From: Burkholderiaceae bacterium
Lineage (GTDB): Bacteria; Pseudomonadota; Gammaproteobacteria; Burkholderiales; Burkholderiaceae_F
Direction of reading: 5' to 3'
NCBI GenBank assembly: GCA_022843955.1
Contig: JALHMQ010000008.1
Coordinates: 120,417-184,416, forward strand
Length of the DNA: 64,000 bases
Part shown: positions 1 through 8,736 of the stretch, piece after piece
How positions within the stretch are numbered: position 1 is the first letter of the stretch
How the letters are laid out: the number at the start of each line of letters is the position of its first letter
Notes under the pieces: generated by a model
Told to the model about the DNA's origin: nothing
Database searches by the model: none
The model's input: only the letters and a program-made list of their open reading frames with translations
Translations under genes and position numbers: made by a program

Positions 1-123
1 GAAAGTAGTGGTCTGGCACGCCTGGTGAGTTCGATGCGGTGGAGGTGGCCTCGTGCGGGCACCGCCTGCTTGGCCTGAACGAGCCGGAGGAACGATCGGG
101 GTCGAGACGCCGCTGCATGGACG

Positions 124-149
124 AAAAAAAGCCCGGCAAGCCGGGCTTT
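124..149 (-). terminator. Rho-independent terminator of the tct operon
   Basis: Read on the minus strand, a 10-bp perfect GC-rich stem (bases 140-149 pairing with 128-137, two-base loop) runs straight into a run of seven T. It sits about 20 bp beyond the tctA stop codon, so it should end the tctC-tctB-tctA transcript. Confidence 0.85.
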
Positions 150-168
150 GGTCGAGCGTGTCGGTTGA

Positions 169-1680
169 TCAGCCGTCTTCCTGGAACGCCACCTCGCGCG
201 TCTTCTTGATCGCCGGCAGCGCCACGATGATGATCAGGGTAGCCGCCATCACCAGCAGCGCAAGCGATAGCGGGCGGGTGAAGAACACGGTCGGGTCGCC
301 GCGCGACAGCAGCATCGCGCGCCGCAGGTTCTCTTCCATCATCGGCCCCAGGATGAAGCCCAGGATCAGCGGCGCTGGTTCGCAGCGCAGCTTGTAAAAC
401 AGGTACCCGAGGAAGCCGAACACCACGACCATCTTCACTTCGAAGGTGTCGTTGTTCACCGAGTACGCGCCGATCACGCAGAACACCATGATCGCCGGGA
501 ACAGCCAGCGGTAGGGCACGGTGAGCAGCTTCACCCAGATGCCGATCAACGGCAGGTTCAGCACCACCAGGGCCAGGTTGCCGACCCACATCGAGGCGAT
601 CAGGCCCCAGAAGAGGGTCGGGTTGCTCGACATCACCTGCGGGCCGGGCTGGATGTTGTGGATCGTCATCGCGCCGATCATCAGCGCCATCACCGGATTG
701 GGCGGAATGCCCAGTGTCAGCATCGGGATGAAGCTCGTCTGCGCGCCGGCGTTGTTGGCCGACTCCGGACCGGCCACACCGGCGACATTGCCCTGGCCAA
801 AGGGCGGGTCCGGATTGCGCGCCAGCTTCTTCTCCAGCGTGTAGGAGGCAAACGACGACAGCAGCGCACCGCCGCCCGGCAGCACCCCGAGCACCGAGCC
901 GAGCAGCGTGCCGCGCACTGAGGCAGGGGCCGCCTGCCGTAACTCCTTGGCCGTGGGCATCAGGCTGCCGACCTTGCTGGTGAACACCTCGCGCTTTTCT
1001 TCCTTCTGCTCCAGATTGGCGATGATCTCGGAGAAGGCGAACAGCCCCATCGCCACCGCGACGAAGCCGATGCCGTCGGTCAGCTGCGGGATGTCGAAGC
1101 TGTAGCGGGCCACGCCCGAGTTGACATCGGTGCCGATCAGGCCCAGCAGCAGGCCGAGGATGATCATCGCGATCGCCTTGGGCAGCGAGCCGGAGGCCAG
1201 CACCACCGCGCCGATCAGGCCAAGCACCATCAGCGAAAAGTACTCGGCCGGGCCGAACTTGAAGGCCAGTTCGACCATCGGCCCGGCCAGTCCGGCCACC
1301 ACCAGCGTGGCCACAGTGCCGGCGAAGAACGAGCCGAGCGCGGCCACCGCCAGCGCGGCACCGGCGCGGCCACGGCGCGCCATCTGGTAGCCGTCGATGC
1401 AGGTCACTACCGAGGATGACTCGCCCGGCAGGTTGACCAAGATGGCGGTGGTGGAGCCACCGTACTGCGCGCCGTAGTAGATGCCGGCCAGCATGATCAG
1501 CGCCGACGTGGGCGGCAGCGCATAGGTCATCGGCAACAGCATCGCGATGGTGGCGATCGGCCCGAGACCGGGCAGCACACCGATCAGGGTGCCGATCAGC
1601 ACGCCGAACAGGACATAGGCGAGGTTCTGCAGCGTCAGCGCGGTGGCGAAGCCCAGCGCCAGGTTGTCGAGGAACTCCAT
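169..1680 (-). CDS. tctA: Tripartite tricarboxylate transporter, large membrane subunit TctA
   Basis: This is the large permease subunit (503 aa) of a TTT-family secondary transporter, which takes up carboxylates delivered by a periplasmic TctC receptor. The protein is almost entirely hydrophobic, with about a dozen predicted helices. It carries the family's two duplicated glycine-rich signatures: GVLPGLGP near residue 35 and LPGGGALLSSF near residue 265, the latter followed by GVAGPESANNA. Length and order match the family, with tctB directly upstream (10 bp gap) and a terminator downstream. The substrate cannot be read from the sequence; TTT systems carry citrate, tartrate, terephthalate and other organic acids. 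Confidence 0.93.
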   Translation of the reverse strand: MEFLDNLALGFATALTLQNLAYVLFGVLIGTLIGVLPGLGPIATIAMLLPMTYALPPTSALIMLAGIYYGAQYGGSTTAILVNLPGESSSVVTCIDGYQMARRGRAGAALAVAALGSFFAGTVATLVVAGLAGPMVELAFKFGPAEYFSLMVLGLIGAVVLASGSLPKAIAMIILGLLLGLIGTDVNSGVARYSFDIPQLTDGIGFVAVAMGLFAFSEIIANLEQKEEKREVFTSKVGSLMPTAKELRQAAPASVRGTLLGSVLGVLPGGGALLSSFASYTLEKKLARNPDPPFGQGNVAGVAGPESANNAGAQTSFIPMLTLGIPPNPVMALMIGAMTIHNIQPGPQVMSSNPTLFWGLIASMWVGNLALVVLNLPLIGIWVKLLTVPYRWLFPAIMVFCVIGAYSVNNDTFEVKMVVVFGFLGYLFYKLRCEPAPLILGFILGPMMEENLRRAMLLSRGDPTVFFTRPLSLALLVMAATLIIIVALPAIKKTREVAFQEDG

Positions 1681-1690
1681 CGTCGCGCGC

Positions 1691-2155
1691 TCAGCGACCG
1701 AGGAAGGCTGGCCAGACCGGGATGGTCAGACCAAGGCCCCAGATGAACACCGCCAGCACCAGCAGGATCAGCGCGGTGGCCATGATCACGACCTCCTTGG
1801 GCTTGAAATCCGGCCCGCCCGCTGCGCCCAGTCCGATCAGCATGATGAGCGCCACCACCAGGCCGAGTGGACGCAGCAGCAGCGCAAAGACCAGCACGGC
1901 GCCGAGCACGAGGAGCAGCGGTCGCCAGTGAAAGCGGTCGATCCGGTCGGCCGCGCCTGATTTGCCGCGCAGTCCGGTCGCGGCGATGAAAAGGCCCATC
2001 AGCGCGAGCAGCGAGCCCAGGATCGTCGGGAAGAACGCCGGCCCCATGCGCTGCGGCGTGCCCATGTCGTACTGCTGGGCCATGCCGGCGAAGCCCAGTC
2101 CGAACGCAATGAACATCACGCCGGACCAAAAGTCTTTCTCGTTCTTCAAGCGCAA
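1691..2155 (-). CDS. tctB: Tripartite tricarboxylate transporter, small membrane subunit TctB
   Basis: A 154-aa protein with four predicted membrane helices, the expected size and topology for TctB, the small membrane subunit that works with TctA. The N-terminus has the family-like pattern of a charged start followed by FGLGFAGMAQQYDMGTPQRMGP, with GPAFFP close behind it. It lies 10 bp upstream of tctA and about 290 bp downstream of a tctC gene, giving the standard C-B-A order. TctB is poorly conserved, so the assignment rests on topology and position as well as sequence. Confidence 0.9.
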   Translation of the reverse strand: MRLKNEKDFWSGVMFIAFGLGFAGMAQQYDMGTPQRMGPAFFPTILGSLLALMGLFIAATGLRGKSGAADRIDRFHWRPLLLVLGAVLVFALLLRPLGLVVALIMLIGLGAAGGPDFKPKEVVIMATALILLVLAVFIWGLGLTIPVWPAFLGR

Positions 2156-2345
2156 GGCTGACCTCCGAGGAGCGCGCCCGGCGTACGTGCGACGGGCGTC
2201 AGTGGGTCGCGGATTCTACGTGCTGCCACGTCGATAGATACGCTTGTGGCGACGCAGCATGGGGGCGGAACTGACTTGCTTGTGGCCAGGCGGCAAGGTC
2301 GAACTGGGCGCCGCCATTGGCATGGCTCGGCGTGCCGTTTGATCA

Positions 2346-2380
2346 GCCGGCGAAGCGACCGGGGCAGTCACTTCGCCGGC
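2346..2380 (-). other. Hairpin between tctC and tctB
   Basis: A perfect 10-bp inverted repeat (2346-2355 with 2371-2380) has a 15-base loop. No T-run follows on the minus strand, so it is not a classical terminator. Together with the hairpin at 2402-2419 it fills the 293-bp gap after the receptor gene. It may protect the tctC message or attenuate transcription into tctBA, which would give the usual excess of receptor over permease. Confidence 0.5.
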
Positions 2381-2401
2381 ATCTCAGCGGCGTTCGCGGT
2401 T

Positions 2402-2419
2402 CAGACGCGGCGGCGTCTG
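2402..2419 (-). other. Small hairpin 3' of tctC
   Basis: A 7-bp stem (2402-2408 with 2413-2419) with a four-base loop lies about 30 bp beyond the tctC stop. It is the first of two consecutive stem-loops in the tctC-tctB gap. Confidence 0.45.
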
Positions 2420-2448
2420 CAACACGGGTGTGTCGATCAACGTGACGA

Positions 2449-3444
2449 TCAGTCGGCGTACGCGCCCGCCTTCTTGATGATCGGGGCCCAGCGCTCGATC
2501 TCCGACTTCAGGTGCGCGGCGTGCGCGGTCGGGGTGATCTTGTCGGCGGTGTAGATGGCGGCACCCAGGTCGGTCATGCGCTTGACGAACTCCGGATCCT
2601 TGACCGCGGCCTGCATCGCGGCCACCAGCTTGTCGATCGCTGCCTTCGGCGTGCCCTTGGGCGCATAGGCGCCGTGCCAGACGCCCACCTCGAACCCCTT
2701 CATGCCGAGTTCCTGCAGCGTGGGCACGCTGGGCAGCGTGGCCACCCGCTTGGCGCTGGTGACGCCATACACCTTTACGCCCTTGCTCTTGTCGGCGACG
2801 TGGGCCTGGATCTGGCTCGTGGTGTTGGTGGTCTGGTCGCAGGTGAAGTCGACCTGCTTGGCCAGCAGCGCGTTGAGCACGTCGGCGGTGCCCTTGAACG
2901 GCACCGTGGTGATGTCGGTCTCGATCGCGCTCATGAACAGCAGGCCGCACAGGTGCGAGGCGGCACCGATGCCGGCGTTGGCGAGATTGAGCTTCGTGTT
3001 GTTTGCCTTCACGTACTTCAGGAAGTCGGCAAAATTCTCGGCCGGAAAGTCGGAGCGGGCGATCAGTGTCATCGGCACGTCGACCACCAGGCCGAGCGTT
3101 TCGAAATCGGTCTGCGGGTTGTAGGCGAGCTTGCGATACAGCGTCGGCGCGGTCGACATGCCGATGTGATGCAGGAGTATCGAATAGCCGTCGGGCTGGG
3201 CATTCTTGACCCGCCCCGCGCCCACCGTGCCGCCGGCACCGCCGACGTTCTCGACCACCACCGACTGGCCGAGGTGCTTGCCCATCGCCACGGCCAGTGA
3301 ACGGGCCACCGTATCGGTCGGGCCACCAGCCGTGAACGGCACCACCATCTGGACCGGCTTGGAGGGAAAGCCCTGGGCGAGCGCGCCGGCGGCGAAGCCC
3401 AGCGCTGCAACGGCAACGGCCGCCTGTTTGAGTATTGACTTCAT
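2449..3444 (-). CDS. tctC: Bug-family tripartite transporter substrate-binding protein TctC
   Basis: A periplasmic receptor of 331 aa for the adjacent TctBA permease. It begins with a clear Sec signal peptide (MKSILKQAAVAVAALGF, cleavage after ALA-Q) followed by the Bug hallmark FPSKPVQMVVPFTAGGPTD. I chose the ATG at 3444 because an AGGAG site lies 6-7 bases upstream and the signal peptide starts there; the open frame extends further upstream without coding character. Betaproteobacteria carry large numbers of Bug proteins for diverse carboxylates and amides, so the ligand is unknown. Confidence 0.93.
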   Translation of the reverse strand: MKSILKQAAVAVAALGFAAGALAQGFPSKPVQMVVPFTAGGPTDTVARSLAVAMGKHLGQSVVVENVGGAGGTVGAGRVKNAQPDGYSILLHHIGMSTAPTLYRKLAYNPQTDFETLGLVVDVPMTLIARSDFPAENFADFLKYVKANNTKLNLANAGIGAASHLCGLLFMSAIETDITTVPFKGTADVLNALLAKQVDFTCDQTTNTTSQIQAHVADKSKGVKVYGVTSAKRVATLPSVPTLQELGMKGFEVGVWHGAYAPKGTPKAAIDKLVAAMQAAVKDPEFVKRMTDLGAAIYTADKITPTAHAAHLKSEIERWAPIIKKAGAYAD

Positions 3445-3994
3445 GAGGTCTCCTGAATGAGAAATGGGGGCGGACTGGGCACCGCTCTTGTCGGCTGATG
3501 TTCCCGGAACCGGGCGAGCAACTTGGCGCCATTGTCCGGACGGGCTGCATGTTAGAAGCCCTGACGGCGGCGTGGGCCTCAGGGTTTCCACAGCATGCAA
3601 CACGCCGCACGTCGCGCTAGGAGATCGAACTCGGCCCGTGGGGCGCCTGCGGCCGTGGCCCGCTTTGCTGCGGTGCGCACGCCCCGCTTGTCTGATGCCG
3701 TGGCGGAATGCACTTGCACCATCGGCATCGATCCCAGTCGGTCGGCGATCACCGCGCTGTGCTGGCGGTTGCCACCGGCAGCCGGACCTTGCGCCCGTGC
3801 GGTAGCCGCGGTATTGGCTGCCGTAGCGCCTCAACGCCTACGCCGACGCAGTTCCGGTGAAGCACGCGAGCTGCCATGCACGGCGAGAGCCCGCCCTGCT
3901 CATCGCCTCGACGGCCCGACCCGCTTGAGCGCGTCGTTCCGATCTTACGAAGGTGCAGGACGCCGCCTCGCGCAGGCCAGCGCTGCCGCTGCGC
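3445..3994. other. 550-bp intergenic stretch between two tctC-like genes
   Basis: No supportable gene is visible in this stretch. It must hold the 3' end of the upstream receptor transcript and probably the promoter of the tctCBA operon. I could not pick out a convincing -35/-10 pair or terminator by eye. The long open frames crossing it have the composition expected of GC-rich non-coding DNA. Confidence 0.5.
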
Positions 3995-5005
3995 TCAATC
4001 CACCCGCGCGCCCGAGAACTTGACCACTTGCTGGTACTTGGCAAGTTCGGCCCGGACGAAGGCCGCGAAGGCTTCGGGCGTGGTGGCAGCCGGCTCGGCC
4101 CCCATGCGCGACAGGCGTTCGCGCATCTGCGGCGTGGCCAGCGCGCTGCCGAGCGCGGCATTGAGCTGGCTGACCACGGCCGGCGGCGTGCCGGCGGGCG
4201 CGAACACGCCGAACCAGGTACTGACATCGAAACCGGCGAGGTCCTTGCCGCCCGCCTGCGCCAGCGTGGGGACGTCGGCAAAGCTCGCCGCGCGCTGCGC
4301 GGTGGTGACGGCAAAGGCCTTGAGCTTGCCGGCGCGGATCTGCGGCGCGGCGGAGGCCAGGTTGTCGAACATCAGGTCGGTCTGCCCGGCGATCAGCCCC
4401 ATTTGCGCCGGTGCCGCGCCGGCATAGGGAATGTGGACGATCGAGACCTTCGCCATCGACTTGAGCAGTTCGCCGGACATGTGGCCGCCGCTGCCGTTGC
4501 CGCCGGAGGCGTAGTTGAGCTTGGCCGGGTGCTTGCGCGCGTAGGCGATCAGGTCGGCGACCGAGTCGATGCCCAGCCGGGCGGCGGTGTCCGGCGCCAT
4601 CACAAGTACGTTGGGCACGTGCGCGATCAGGGTGATCGGCGCGAAGTCCTTGATCGGGTCGTACGGCAGCTTGGAGAACAACCACGGGTTGATCGCGTGC
4701 GTGGCCACCGCACCGATGACGAGCGTGTAACCGTCGGCCGGCTGCTTGGCCACGTAGTCGACGCCAATGTTGCCGCCGGCGCCGGCGCGGTTTTCTACCA
4801 CCACGGTGCCAAGCGTGTCCTTCAGGCGCTCGGCGAGCGTGCGTGCGGCAATGTCGAGCGGGCCGCCGGGCGGGTAGGGCACCACCAGCCGGATCGGTTT
4901 GCTTGGGTACTGCGGCGACTGTGCCAGCACAGGCGCACTGCCCAGGGCCAGGATGCTGGCGGCGAGCGCCAGGCTGCTCTGGCACAGGTGACGACGCGTT
5001 GCCAC
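3995..5005 (-). CDS. Second Bug-family (TctC-like) substrate-binding protein
   Basis: A 336-aa periplasmic solute receptor related to the neighbouring TctC. The N-terminus is an export signal (charged MATRRH, hydrophobic core, cleavage near VLAQ), then the Bug signature YPSKPIRLVVPYPPGGP and later VVVENRAGAGG. The start is GTG, with an AGGGGG ribosome site nine bases upstream. It is separated from the tctCBA genes by 550 bp, so it may be its own transcript feeding the same permease or another one. Orphan Bug receptors are common in Burkholderiales. Ligand unknown. Confidence 0.9.
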   Translation of the reverse strand: MATRRHLCQSSLALAASILALGSAPVLAQSPQYPSKPIRLVVPYPPGGPLDIAARTLAERLKDTLGTVVVENRAGAGGNIGVDYVAKQPADGYTLVIGAVATHAINPWLFSKLPYDPIKDFAPITLIAHVPNVLVMAPDTAARLGIDSVADLIAYARKHPAKLNYASGGNGSGGHMSGELLKSMAKVSIVHIPYAGAAPAQMGLIAGQTDLMFDNLASAAPQIRAGKLKAFAVTTAQRAASFADVPTLAQAGGKDLAGFDVSTWFGVFAPAGTPPAVVSQLNAALGSALATPQMRERLSRMGAEPAATTPEAFAAFVRAELAKYQQVVKFSGARVD

Positions 5006-5192
5006 GATGTTCCCCCTTCGTTTTGTCTTGGATGAGCGCGGGACCCTTGCCTAACCCTGCAGGCCGGCAGCCAGCGCGCGGCGATTAGACCGCAAGTTGG
5101 TGCCCGCTTGCGCTGCAGGAGCCGAATCGGCGTGTCGAACCGTGGTTATTCCCCGGTTCGGCCGCGCGCGCCCTGGCTAGATTCGACACGCC

Positions 5193-6506
5193 ATGCTGCG
5201 CGAACTCTTCAGCCGCCTTGTCCGCGGCGCTGCCCCTGCCGTGCCGATGCCGGTCGAGCCATCGGCGGCGGAGCCCGTCCGGGCCGCTCAACCTGCGTCT
5301 GCGGATGCCGGCTGGATCGGCATCGGTGCGCGGCGTCCGCTGTTGTCGCCGCGCGGCGAGGTGGCTGGCTTCGAGTTTCGCATCGCCGACGCGCTGATGC
5401 AGCGCGCCGACGCCGCGGCGCGCGCGGCTCATACCATCTCGCTGCTGACCGCGATGCAGCTGACGGCGCGCGGCGGCCGTGTCAGCCTTGGCGAACTGCC
5501 GGCGTCCTGGTTGATGCATCCGCAGGTCGGTGCACTGCTGGCGCCCGGCATGCTGATGTGCATCGGTCGCGATGCCACGGGTGAGACCGATGCGCGGGTG
5601 CAGGCGGCGCGCCTGCTGCGTGCCGGCGGCGTGCGGGTGGGCTGGTTGGTCCAGGATGCCGACGCCCATGGCGTGCCGGACTTCGTGCTGCTGCGGCCCG
5701 GTCCGGACCAGCAGGTCGCCGCCCTGCTGCAATCCGCAAGACACGTGGTGGCCGGCCATGCAGGCCTCGGCATGGTGGCCACCGACTTGCCGAACCTCGA
5801 TGACCTCGAGCTGGCGCTGGCGCAGGGCGTGCAGTACGCCTGCGGCACCGTCTCCAGCACCAGCCAGCCGCCAGCGGGCGGCGCCATGTCGGCCGCGGTT
5901 CAGCGCGTGTGCGATCTGCTCAACCGCCTGGTGCGCGACGAGGAGGTCACGGCGCTGGCGCTCGAGATCAAGCACGACCCCGGGCTCTCGCTTCAGCTGC
6001 TGCGCTATGCCGGCAGCGCTCACTTCAGCCGCGGCCGGCCGGTCGATTCGGTGGAGGCGGCCGTGCTGCTGCTGGGTCGCGACGAGCTGTATCGCTGGCT
6101 GTCGATGGTGCTGGTGCGCTCGGCCGGATCGCGCGCCACCAGCCGTGCCGTGCAGGAAGTCACGCTGGCGCGGGCGCGCCTGATCGAACTGCTTGCCGCC
6201 GCCCGCGGCGAACCGCAGCCGGAAGGGTTCTTCACGCTCGGCCTCGCATCGATGCTGCCATTGTTGCTCGATGCGCCGGCGCAAAGCGTGCTGAGCCGGC
6301 TGCACCTGGCGCCAATGGCGCAGGCCGCGCTGCTCGAGGCGAGCGGCCCGTGGCACGTTTACCTGCGACTGGCCAGCGCGCTTGAACGGCACGACCTCGC
6401 GCAGGTCGAGCGCCTGGCGGGAGACTTCGGCGGACTGAGTGGCGTGCTCGGCTGCGCCGACCAGGCGTGGGAATGGACGCACGCGCAGGACCCGACGCCG
6501 GGCTGA
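5193..6506 (+). CDS. HDOD-domain signalling protein with degenerate EAL-like N-terminus
   Basis: A 437-aa cytoplasmic protein with YuxH-like architecture. The N-terminal half resembles an EAL fold, but the signature position reads FEFRI instead of an EAL motif, so it is unlikely to hydrolyse cyclic di-GMP. The C-terminal half (from about residue 235) is an HDOD domain with VQRVCDLLNRLVRDEEV, then KHDPGLSLQLLRYAGSA and a helical tail. HDOD proteins act as signalling scaffolds for motility, biofilm or stress control, and the partner is not evident here. It diverges from the Bug receptor gene. A proline/alanine-rich linker precedes the first domain. Confidence 0.8.
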   Translation: MLRELFSRLVRGAAPAVPMPVEPSAAEPVRAAQPASADAGWIGIGARRPLLSPRGEVAGFEFRIADALMQRADAAARAAHTISLLTAMQLTARGGRVSLGELPASWLMHPQVGALLAPGMLMCIGRDATGETDARVQAARLLRAGGVRVGWLVQDADAHGVPDFVLLRPGPDQQVAALLQSARHVVAGHAGLGMVATDLPNLDDLELALAQGVQYACGTVSSTSQPPAGGAMSAAVQRVCDLLNRLVRDEEVTALALEIKHDPGLSLQLLRYAGSAHFSRGRPVDSVEAAVLLLGRDELYRWLSMVLVRSAGSRATSRAVQEVTLARARLIELLAAARGEPQPEGFFTLGLASMLPLLLDAPAQSVLSRLHLAPMAQAALLEASGPWHVYLRLASALERHDLAQVERLAGDFGGLSGVLGCADQAWEWTHAQDPTPG

Positions 6507-6621
6507 CCCGGATTCGCGCAGAATCGGGCTGGCGAGCGCTGCATCGCACTGCACGCCGCGCCAATCCATCCGCTTTCCACCTGATCGATCCAATGTTCCA
6601 CCGCGCCAGGCAGGCCGCACC

Positions 6622-7215
6622 GTGAGCCTGCCGCACCTGATCACGCCGCGCCTTCACCTGCGGCACGTCGAACCCGCCATGGCGGTGGCGCATGCCGAGT
6701 TCATGCAGCGCAACCGCCTGCATCTGAAACCTTGGGAGCCGCCGCGCCCGGCCGACCTGGAATCGGCGCAAGCGTGGGTCCCGCTGCTCGTCAACGCGCT
6801 GCATGCCTTCGAGACCGATCGCGAGGTGCGCTGGGCGATGTTCGATCCGGCCGACGGCTGCCTGATTGGCCGCATCAATTTCGCCGGCATCCAGCGCGGA
6901 CCGTTCCAGTCCTGCCTGCTCGGCTATCAGATCGACGCGCAGTACGAAGGGCAAGGCCTGATGCGCGAGGCGCTTGCAGCAACCATCGACTACATGTTCA
7001 GCAGCAAGCGGTTGCACCGTATCGAGGCCAACTACCGGCCGCACAACGAGCGCAGCAGTGCCTTGCTGGCGCGCCTGGGCTTCGAGCGGATCGGCCTGGC
7101 GCACCGCTACCTCTTCATCGACGGCGACTGGGCCGACCATGTGCAGACACAGCGACTGAACCCCGATTTCGATCCGGCGTGGTTGCTTGTTGAGTCGCCG
7201 GCGCCGGTCCGCTGA
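6622..7215 (+). CDS. GNAT acetyltransferase, RimJ/RimL type
   Basis: A 197-aa N-acetyltransferase of the ribosomal-protein-alanine acetyltransferase type. It begins with the RimJ-like SLPHLITPRLHLRHVE, contains WAMFDPADGCLIGRINF, and has the acetyl-CoA region GYQIDAQYEGQGLMREAL followed by HRIEANYRPHNERS. I placed the start at the GTG at 6622 because homology begins there and the length fits the family; the ribosome site is weak. It could modify ribosomal protein S5 or another substrate. It lies 115 bp after the HDOD gene. Confidence 0.82.
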   Translation: MSLPHLITPRLHLRHVEPAMAVAHAEFMQRNRLHLKPWEPPRPADLESAQAWVPLLVNALHAFETDREVRWAMFDPADGCLIGRINFAGIQRGPFQSCLLGYQIDAQYEGQGLMREALAATIDYMFSSKRLHRIEANYRPHNERSSALLARLGFERIGLAHRYLFIDGDWADHVQTQRLNPDFDPAWLLVESPAPVR

Positions 7216-7250
7216 CAGCACGGTCTGCTCGGCGCGCCGCAGGAAGAGAA

Positions 7251-7273
7251 ACGGCCCGCTTTGGGCGGGCCGT
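7251..7273. terminator. Bidirectional terminator between convergent genes
   Basis: A 9-bp perfect GC-rich stem (7251-7259 with 7265-7273) has a five-base loop. It lies between the stop codons of the plus-strand acetyltransferase and the minus-strand DUF5666 gene and could serve both. The flanking T-rich tracts are short. Confidence 0.6.
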
Positions 7274-7293
7274 CTTCTCGTGGCGGTGGTGGA

Positions 7294-8736
7294 TCAGTTC
7301 TCCAGTTCCGCCTCCGTGATGCCGGCAGACAGCGGCTCACCGCGCACCTTCACCAGCGTGCCGCGGGTGGGATCCGCGGTGATCGCAGCGAGGAAGTCGG
7401 CGCGGCTGATCGCGGCATCGGCGGTGTTGCGGTACTGCGCGCCGGCCGGCAGGGTGTAGGTCTGACCGAGCAGCGTGATGGAGTCAGCAGTCTTCGCGGT
7501 GACGCGTGCCTGCACGATCTCGCGGGTGCCGCCGCCGCCGCCGCCGGCGTCGCGTACCTCGTCGGCGATCAGGGTGCCGTTGACCAGTCGGGCCCGCACT
7601 TCGGCGCGATTGCCGGCGGCAATCGTCACGCCGTCGATGCGCGTCAGACTGTTGTAGGTCACCGTGCGACCCAGCACGCTGAACTGGTTGGCACCAGGTG
7701 CGGCGATCGTGCCCTGCAGGATGATGCGATCCTGCTTGAACGAGATTTCCCGCGCAGTGAGCGTACTGCCGTTGATCGCACCGTCGACCTCGACCCGCAC
7801 GCCGTTGGCCAGATCGGCGCGCGCGCCATTGCGGATCTGCGTGGTGGCGCTGAATACGACCGTGATGTCGCCGAGCGTGAAGCTGCCGGACTGATTGCCA
7901 TTGGCAGAGACGAGCCCGCTGACGAAGCCTTCGCGCTCGTTGCGTGCGCCGGCCGGCGGCTTGACGCCGTTGCTGCTGTCTTCCAGGTCTTCGCACTCGA
8001 TGCGGGTGGCACTGAAGGCGTTGGTGCCGGTGAAGCCACCGTGCACCTCGACGATCTGACCGACCGCCAGTGCCGCAAAGCTGCAGCCCGCCGGCGAGTA
8101 GGTTGCGGTGGCAGACGGGGTGACCGCGACGCCGGCGACGGTAAAGGTGGTCGCCGCCTTGGCGCTGATCGCACCCTTGAACTCGTCGACCAGACCAGCG
8201 CCGTTCTGCACCTCGACGCGGGAGGCACGCAGCACGCCGCTGGCATCGCGCAGTCCGTGCACTTCGACCACCTGACCGACCAGGGTGCCGCTTATGACAA
8301 GGCCATTGGCGAACACCGTGGCTTCATCGGTCTGTACCAGCACGCCGCTGACGGTCAGCGTGGGTGGGCTGGTCAGGCCGACCGCGGTGACGGTGCCGCG
8401 CAGCTCGTTCTCGATCTCGACGCGTTCGGCGACGCCGTTCTCGCCGTCGTCGTTCACGCGACCGCGCAGCTTGATCACCATGCCGTCTTTCAGTTCGGTG
8501 CGAGCCACGGTCCGATCGTCGATCAGGACCGTCGCGGTGCTGTCGTCATAGCGGACACCGTTGACGATGACGCTGCCCAGCCGCATGACGCCGCTCGAGT
8601 AGGCGGTGCCACTTGAAGGCGGTGGCGTGCCGCCGGTGCCATCGGTGCCGCCGCCGCAGGCGGCCAGCACGGCAGTGAGGGTTGACGCTGCCGCGAGCAG
8701 CAGGGCGCGGATGCGCAGCGGGGTGATCTTGTTCAT
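7294..8736 (-). CDS. DUF5666 repeat lipoprotein
   Basis: A 480-aa probable lipoprotein. It has a signal peptide ending in the lipobox LAAC (Cys 26), a GGG-TDGTGG linker, then about five or six repeated beta-rich units of the DUF5666 type. Each unit has a pattern like GTVTAVG, TLTVSGV, LVGQVVEVHG and ASRVEVQN. The family has no established function; the repeats look like small OB-like beta domains exposed outside the inner membrane. Its start codon overlaps the stop of the DUF6502 gene by four bases (ATGA), so the two are translationally coupled. It ends at a bidirectional terminator. Confidence 0.8.
   Translation of the reverse strand: MNKITPLRIRALLLAAASTLTAVLAACGGGTDGTGGTPPPSSGTAYSSGVMRLGSVIVNGVRYDDSTATVLIDDRTVARTELKDGMVIKLRGRVNDDGENGVAERVEIENELRGTVTAVGLTSPPTLTVSGVLVQTDEATVFANGLVISGTLVGQVVEVHGLRDASGVLRASRVEVQNGAGLVDEFKGAISAKAATTFTVAGVAVTPSATATYSPAGCSFAALAVGQIVEVHGGFTGTNAFSATRIECEDLEDSSNGVKPPAGARNEREGFVSGLVSANGNQSGSFTLGDITVVFSATTQIRNGARADLANGVRVEVDGAINGSTLTAREISFKQDRIILQGTIAAPGANQFSVLGRTVTYNSLTRIDGVTIAAGNRAEVRARLVNGTLIADEVRDAGGGGGGTREIVQARVTAKTADSITLLGQTYTLPAGAQYRNTADAAISRADFLAAITADPTRGTLVKVRGEPLSAGITEAELEN

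Noticed and set aside
1..123. Possible gene fragment at the left edge
   Set aside because: Frames there are short and Arg/Pro-rich with no recognisable motif.
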